Shown here one piece after another: positions 36,038-40,617 of a DNA stretch of 40,617 nucleotides; the first letter of the stretch is position 1; every line of letters begins with the position of its first letter. This stretch comes from an uncultured Paenibacillaceae bacterium (GTDB lineage Bacteria > Bacillota > Bacilli > Paenibacillales > DA-C8), in NCBI GenBank assembly GCA_937957685.1, contig CALGAO010000034.1:1-40617 (forward strand), given 5' to 3'. Under the pieces are notes generated by a model that was not told the origin of the DNA, did no database searches, and worked only from the letters and a program-made list of their open reading frames with translations. Both the position numbers and the translations under genes were made by a program.

Positions 36038-38683
36038 CTAGTATTTTTCGATCTCGACAATCTCATTGTTGACGATATAGACGTAAAGGCGATCATTCTT
36101 GCTCAGGGCGGACAGCTGGATCAGCGAGTTGCCCGAGCGCACGATCACATTCGGCGACAGGGTATAGGTTTCCACCTCGCCCGTTGCGTACAGGAACGAG
36201 ATCTGGTTGTTCGACTCCAGCCTGTTCATCGTTTTCGACTGTCTGATCACAACCTCGGCGATGGTGTGGCCTTCCTTGTCGCGGGCGAAGCTGATCCGGT
36301 CGCCCGGCTGCAGCGCCGTGACCGCGATCGCTTCCTTGTTTCTGTACAGCTCGAAGTTCTTCGCCGTATCGATCTGCACGATCTTCTGACCCGGAGTCTC
36401 GATGATCAGCCTGTTGTTGATCCGATCGATGCTCTGCAGCTGACCATAGCTGAACTCCAGGATGTTGATGGTCACAGGTGATTTCCCATAGTAGGTTACG
36501 GTTACCGTCTGCCCGACCTTCAGATCATTGATCGTCGGATAGGCCTTGCCAGGATCCTGGATGGTCACATAGTTCGACAGGTAGATCGTCTGGGTCTTGT
36601 TGCTGTCATCGCGAAGCGTCAATGACCTGGTGACGTAATTGATGCTGTCGATCTTGTACTTCACGACCTTCTTCAGCATGATGATCGACACTGTCGCCTG
36701 ATCCGTGCTGAGCCTGAGCTGCACCTCGTCGCCGATCTTCACGTCAGTCAGCGATGTGGTGGACTGACCCAGAATCTCCACGAAGGCGTATTGACTCAGA
36801 TTCAGCGAGATATCTCCAAGCACCGGATTGCTCAGCACGATCCGGCGGGTCTGCGGGTTGTAGTCCTTGATCGTTCCGGTGTAGCTGTCCGAGAGGCGAA
36901 TGCGTTGCACGTAATCGCCAGTAACGACCAGGTCGACGCGCTGGTTCACCTTCAACTGACGGCTGATCTGATCGATCGGGTACTCAATGCCGTATACTTC
37001 GACGACGGTGTTGTCAGTCACGCGCAGGAAGCCCAGCTCCTTGCCGTCATCGATCGAGATATAGCCGCGGTCCAGATAATAGCCGAGCAACGTGACCATC
37101 TGCATGTTTTTGATATTGCGATTCTCGATGCGGATCGAGGTGACCTTCTCCTCCGAGCTCAGCGTGAGCGTCAGCAGGTCCCCCACATAGATGTCCCCGA
37201 GCGTAGGCGCCGCCATGCCGTCCAGGACGACCGTCACGTTGTCGGCCAGGTCATAGGCAGCCGGTTTGCCTTCGCTGGTGCGGATGTTCAGGACCGAAGG
37301 CTTGCCTTCCACGACGCTGATAAACGTGCCCTGCACTGGAGGAACGTATTTCTCGGTGATCTCGATCTCCGCAACGTAGCCGTTCACGACCTTGTAGCTG
37401 ACGACGTCGGACACGACCACATCGGACAGGGACACAACCTTGCCCTTGTGCGAGACGAACAGTTGGTCAGCCAGCGGGTAGATCTCCGCCTGGCCGGAGC
37501 TGTTATCCCGCACGGTCAACTCCTGGTCGCTGATCGCCATGATCACGCCTGTCGAGATCTTGCTGAGCGGCTTGCTCCTGACGGTAACCTCGATCACCCT
37601 GCTCGAGACGGTGCTTCGCTTCAGCTCCACGATGCTGCGTGGCACGAGCTGCTCCAGGCTGATGGCGCTGCCGTCCTCATCGTTCACCTGAGCATATGGA
37701 GCCAGCAGATATTGGACATCGGAGCTGTCCACGACGATCTCGATGATGCCGGAAGAAGCATCGACCGATTTCAGTTCGCCGGTGATCGTCTCCGTCGGCT
37801 CCTCATCTGCGGTCACTTCGACATAGACAGCGACCCCGTCGCTGGTCACGACATAGACCTGCCGATTGATCCGCACCTCGGACTTCAGGACCTGGAGGTT
37901 CTGGTCATATCGATAGTATGCCGTATCGCTGGCAAGCGCGATCGCATGGATCGTGCCTTGCGCGTCCCTCACCCGCAGCTGGTCGTTCGTGATCGAGACG
38001 ACGATGCCGGAGATCGTATTTGAACCGCTGTTCACGTAGGACGCTGCCTTGCCGAATACGCTGGCCACCTCCGCGCGGGTGATCGTCCTGAGCGGATAGA
38101 AATAATTGTCCGTGGTGCCCGTGATGACGCCGAGCTTGACCGCAGCATTCACATAGCCCAGAGCATCGGCCGAGATATCTCCGTTGTCGTTAAACGACGT
38201 CGGAACATTCGCCGCATCAAGCGCATCCTGTTCCTTGTCGAGAGCGCGCACGATGATCTTCGCGACCCATTCCCGCTTGGCGCTCCGTTCTCCCCAATTA
38301 ATATGGCCGTTGTTGACCCCTTCCTCACTTGGCTTGAGGATGCCTTTGCTAAGCGCATATAACACGTACGGTTTCGCCCATTCTGCGACCTGAAGCGACG
38401 TGCCGACGTTGGTCAGGTTCTTCGCTTCCTCCTCCGAGCCGAGCAGGCGAACCACCATCGCGATCACTTCTTGCTGGGTGACGTTGTCATTCGGCGCATA
38501 ATTGCCGTCGCTCTTGCCGGTTACGACGCCAAGAGCCGCCAGCTTCGCGACCTGCTTCTGCGACCAGTGCGTGGCTGTATCCGGGAAGATCAGCCTCGGC
38601 GTAGCCGCGAAGGCCGACATTCCCCCTGCAGCCAGGATAACGATAAGCATCCAGATGACCGTTCGTTGCAATCGCAATTTCAT
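36038..38683 (-). CDS. Secreted S-layer-homology (SLH) domain surface protein
   Basis: An 881-residue exported protein. Residues 1-27 are a signal peptide (ending SAFA before ATPRL). Three SLH domains follow (about 33-215): FPDTATHWSQ, GKSDGNYAPNDNVTQQE and GTTDNYFYPLRTITRAEVA are clear. They anchor the protein to pyruvylated wall polymer. The remaining 660 residues are strand-rich and built from irregular beta modules of about 60-70 residues with recurrent VxV, GD and DxxT turns; no enzyme motif is visible. The longest frame starts at 38761 inside the amidase gene; the ATG at 38683, after GAGGGG and directly before the signal peptide, is the start. nth follows after 17 bp. Confidence 0.9.
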   Translation of the reverse strand: MKLRLQRTVIWMLIVILAAGGMSAFAATPRLIFPDTATHWSQKQVAKLAALGVVTGKSDGNYAPNDNVTQQEVIAMVVRLLGSEEEAKNLTNVGTSLQVAEWAKPYVLYALSKGILKPSEEGVNNGHINWGERSAKREWVAKIIVRALDKEQDALDAANVPTSFNDNGDISADALGYVNAAVKLGVITGTTDNYFYPLRTITRAEVASVFGKAASYVNSGSNTISGIVVSITNDQLRVRDAQGTIHAIALASDTAYYRYDQNLQVLKSEVRINRQVYVVTSDGVAVYVEVTADEEPTETITGELKSVDASSGIIEIVVDSSDVQYLLAPYAQVNDEDGSAISLEQLVPRSIVELKRSTVSSRVIEVTVRSKPLSKISTGVIMAISDQELTVRDNSSGQAEIYPLADQLFVSHKGKVVSLSDVVVSDVVSYKVVNGYVAEIEITEKYVPPVQGTFISVVEGKPSVLNIRTSEGKPAAYDLADNVTVVLDGMAAPTLGDIYVGDLLTLTLSSEEKVTSIRIENRNIKNMQMVTLLGYYLDRGYISIDDGKELGFLRVTDNTVVEVYGIEYPIDQISRQLKVNQRVDLVVTGDYVQRIRLSDSYTGTIKDYNPQTRRIVLSNPVLGDISLNLSQYAFVEILGQSTTSLTDVKIGDEVQLRLSTDQATVSIIMLKKVVKYKIDSINYVTRSLTLRDDSNKTQTIYLSNYVTIQDPGKAYPTINDLKVGQTVTVTYYGKSPVTINILEFSYGQLQSIDRINNRLIIETPGQKIVQIDTAKNFELYRNKEAIAVTALQPGDRISFARDKEGHTIAEVVIRQSKTMNRLESNNQISFLYATGEVETYTLSPNVIVRSGNSLIQLSALSKNDRLYVYIVNNEIVEIEKY

Positions 38684-38732
38684 TCGTTCATGTTCCCCTC
38701 TCCGTGTTATTGAGCCATGGCATGGACTGTGT

Positions 38733-40196
38733 TCATAGCTGCAGATACTGTTTGATCGCATTCACGATCGCTCGCGCGATCTTGTCCTGGAAGTTGCTGT
38801 CGTACAGCAGTTCCTCTTGCTCCTTGTTCGAGATGTAGCCGACTTCAACCAGTGTTGCAGGCATGTTGGCAAGTCGCAGCACCTTGTAATCCTGCTGCCT
38901 GACGCCGCGGTCCCGGAAGCCGGTCGCTTCCACCACGTGCTGATGGACCACGTCAGCGAAATACTTGCTTGCGCTGCTGTAATAGTACGTTTCGGTGCCG
39001 CTCACGGAAGGTATGTAGGTATTGCCGTGAATCGACAGGAACAGATCCGCATCGATCCGGTTGGCGATCGCCGCACGCTCATCCAGCTCGATGAACGTAT
39101 CATCGGATCTTGTGAGCACAGGCTTGATGAACGGCTCCTCCAGCAGCAGCTGATAGATCTTCGTCGTCAGTGACAGCGTGTAATCCTTCTCGTAAGCGCC
39201 GCTGTAGGCGATGGCGCCGGGGTCCTTGCCGCCGTGACCGGCATCCAGCACAACGACGTATGACTTGCTGCTGATGTTGAGGATGATCTGGTTCGGATCA
39301 TTCGACGGGACGAGCGAATACTGCACCGCCTGGTTCAGATCGACGACGAGCCGAACCTGGGACGGATTGTCGCTGAACAGGGCATAACGGATGCGCTGGA
39401 TATGCGGATGCGTGCTGGTTATCTGGCCGTTCAGCTGCGACGGCTCTCCGTTCAGGATCGTCCCCAGCTTGCTGTTCGGAATATCGATCACGATGCGGTT
39501 CGGATCAGTGAGCGTGAAGGTATTGGCCTGGATCGCCCCATCGGCCTTGATGACGACCTGATCGCCGACGATCTGGATCGAACCGATCGCCGACATTCCG
39601 CCGGTCGATCCGCCTGCGCTCTCCACCCCATCGCGCGAGCCGCCCGGGTTCGCCGCAGGCATCCCGCTCTGTCCGCCTCCGCTGCCCGTATCCGTGGCCG
39701 GGCTTGAAGGCTCGGCAGGCGATGGCGACGAGGGCGACGAGGGCGGCGTCCAGTCACCGACCGGGATGTACAGGAGCAGAGCATGCTTGACGACATCCCA
39801 GGTCATCTTCAGCGCCATCGCCTTGCTCACCGCATCGGCAGGCAGATAGATCTCATTGGACAGCACGATCGGCGGCGCATCGATTCGAACGGTTTCACCT
39901 TGCATGATGGCATAACGTTCATTCAGGACGAATTGTGCCTTGTACTTGCCGCGCTCCAGAGCCAATGTCTGACTCTTGTCATCCCATACGGTCAGCACGG
40001 ACAATTCCTGGTTGAGGAAACTCTGGGATATGTATGGCTTGTCTTCTATTAATCTGGCGTTATAATTCCTGGCGACGAGCTTTCCATCCACATAGAGATC
40101 GACTTGCGAGTCCAACGCGCTGACTGCTGTCGGCAACATCAGCAGAACGAACAGCAACGCCGCCATCACGCTCAATTTAACGGGAAATCTTTTCAT
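38733..40196 (-). CDS. N-acetylmuramoyl-L-alanine amidase (Amidase_3) with AMIN domain
   Basis: Cleaves the bond between muramic acid and L-alanine in peptidoglycan, outside the cell. The 487 residues are: signal peptide 1-27 (AVSA before LDS); a copper-amine-oxidase-like N-terminal domain (30-145); a Pro/Ser/Gly-rich linker (148-203); an AMIN domain (205-310); and Amidase_3 (313-487). Zinc ligands fit H321 in DAGHGGKDPGA, E336 in EKDYTL and H390 in LSIHGN, with catalytic E451 in LVEVGYISN. SIHGN replaces the more common SIHAN. The ATG at 40196 is preceded by GGGGTGAACG. It heads a run with the SLH protein, nth and a small gene. Confidence 0.94.
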   Translation of the reverse strand: MKRFPVKLSVMAALLFVLLMLPTAVSALDSQVDLYVDGKLVARNYNARLIEDKPYISQSFLNQELSVLTVWDDKSQTLALERGKYKAQFVLNERYAIMQGETVRIDAPPIVLSNEIYLPADAVSKAMALKMTWDVVKHALLLYIPVGDWTPPSSPSSPSPAEPSSPATDTGSGGGQSGMPAANPGGSRDGVESAGGSTGGMSAIGSIQIVGDQVVIKADGAIQANTFTLTDPNRIVIDIPNSKLGTILNGEPSQLNGQITSTHPHIQRIRYALFSDNPSQVRLVVDLNQAVQYSLVPSNDPNQIILNISSKSYVVVLDAGHGGKDPGAIAYSGAYEKDYTLSLTTKIYQLLLEEPFIKPVLTRSDDTFIELDERAAIANRIDADLFLSIHGNTYIPSVSGTETYYYSSASKYFADVVHQHVVEATGFRDRGVRQQDYKVLRLANMPATLVEVGYISNKEQEELLYDSNFQDKIARAIVNAIKQYLQL

Positions 40197-40450
40197 CGTT
40201 CACCCCATCATCTCCATCTTCTGTATATTACAAATCTATCACAAATCTCCCCATCATTCTACAAAACATGCGTTAATATAGACGCTCCGGATGACAAGAA
40301 GTTGCAGAAAAACTGGCAATCTTCGGAATGTTACCAACCGCTCGATCTGCAGCAGTGGAAGCCCCGATGCGAACCAGCTTGCCTCCGCTCCTTGCACCTG
40401 ATGCTGGCAATCTGCTCGTGCCGCTGATCGTTTAGACTGATCGAGGTATA

Positions 40451-40480
40451 TCACGTGTGCCGCATTCACGTGTGCCGCAG
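40451..40480. repeat. Tandem 15-bp repeat, two copies
   Basis: TCACGTGTGCCGCAT (40451-40465) is followed directly by TCACGTGTGCCGCAG (40466-40480). The shared core GTGCCGCA resembles the reverse complement of TGCGGCA inside the neighbouring 40-bp repeat. Confidence 0.85.
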
Positions 40481-40496
40481 TATTGATTTGAGTTAT

Positions 40497-40616
40497 CCCG
40501 CTTGTGCGGCAGATATGATTCGCCTGATCACGACAGCCCGCTTGTGCGGCAGATATGATTCGCCTGATCACGACAACCCGCTTGTGCGGCAGATATGATT
40601 CGCCTGATCACGACAA
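40497..40616. repeat. Perfect 40-bp tandem repeat, at least three copies, cut by the window edge
   Basis: Units at 40497-40536, 40537-40576 and 40577-40616 are identical apart from the last base of the first unit (G against A). Each contains CCGCTTGTGCGG, able to form a 4-bp hairpin, and the palindrome TGATCA. Units abut with no spacer, so this is not a CRISPR array. The array may continue beyond base 40617. Confidence 0.95.
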
Positions 40617-40617
40617 G

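Larger units (their letters stand above)
40197..40617. other. Intergenic region upstream of the amidase gene, no gene seen
   Basis: No frame here is credible: the open frame at 40254-40571 runs through the tandem repeats, whose 40-bp period changes frame in each copy. The region contains the 15-bp and 40-bp tandem repeats listed separately and presumably the amidase promoter, which I could not place with confidence. Confidence 0.65.

Noticed and set aside
40254..40571. A 105-codon minus-strand frame upstream of the amidase.
   Set aside because: It is partly made of the 40-bp repeat, whose period is not a multiple of three, and it has no recognisable family.
40497..40616. CRISPR array at the right edge.
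   Set aside because: The units abut directly with no spacers, and no cas gene is present; this is a plain tandem repeat.

Overview
The window looks like a chromosomal segment of a Gram-positive, low-to-mid GC, spore-former-type Bacillota, most likely Paenibacillaceae (Paenibacillus/Cohnella relatives). This is inferred from strong AGGAGG-type ribosome binding sites, SigA-like promoters, the gene set (YpwA, YyaL, LplJ-type ligase, tandem-GTPase DynA-type dynamin, ParE/ParC, SLH-domain surface protein, amidase with a copper-amine-oxidase-like N-terminal domain) and dispersed intergenic CGTTCCGTTA elements of a kind I associate with that family. I see no phage, transposase, CRISPR array, rRNA or tRNA.

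Layout. 1-310 is non-coding with repeat elements and a long hairpin. 311-6731 is housekeeping metabolism: an M32 carboxypeptidase transcribed away from a HesB-like / beta-carbonic anhydrase / lipoate ligase run, then DUF309 and YyaL genes on the minus strand. 6732-8440 is mostly intergenic: repeat elements, a HAD phosphatase and a short GTG-started zinc-ribbon gene. 8441-16400 holds the main accessory block: two MFS transporters on the plus strand flank a four-gene minus-strand cluster (type III polyketide synthase, SAM methyltransferase, FAD oxidoreductase, MMPL/RND exporter). This matches the logic of the Streptomyces srsABC phenolic-lipid operon plus a dedicated exporter and is the best candidate for a little-described system here. 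16455-18975 has a YqaA/DedA membrane protein, a putative permuted NlpC/P60-type protein, a small LSm-like protein and a secreted Asn/Arg-rich protein with a WGxxGxxG-like C-terminal anchor. 19117-22088 has two coupled RNA-modification-type genes and a CapA lipoprotein. 22193-27269 has a MarR regulator and topoisomerase IV (parE-parC). 27335-34765 has a double dynamin and a heterodimeric ABC exporter with one degenerate ATP site. 35039-40196 is a four-gene minus-strand run: cell-wall amidase, SLH surface protein, endonuclease III and a small unknown protein. The right edge carries at least three perfect tandem copies of a 40-bp repeat, cut by the window end.

Several starts were moved from the longest open frame using ribosome binding site position, overlap with neighbours or terminators, and remembered family N-termini; each case is explained in its entry. 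Family assignments are from recognised motifs and memory; no database search was run.
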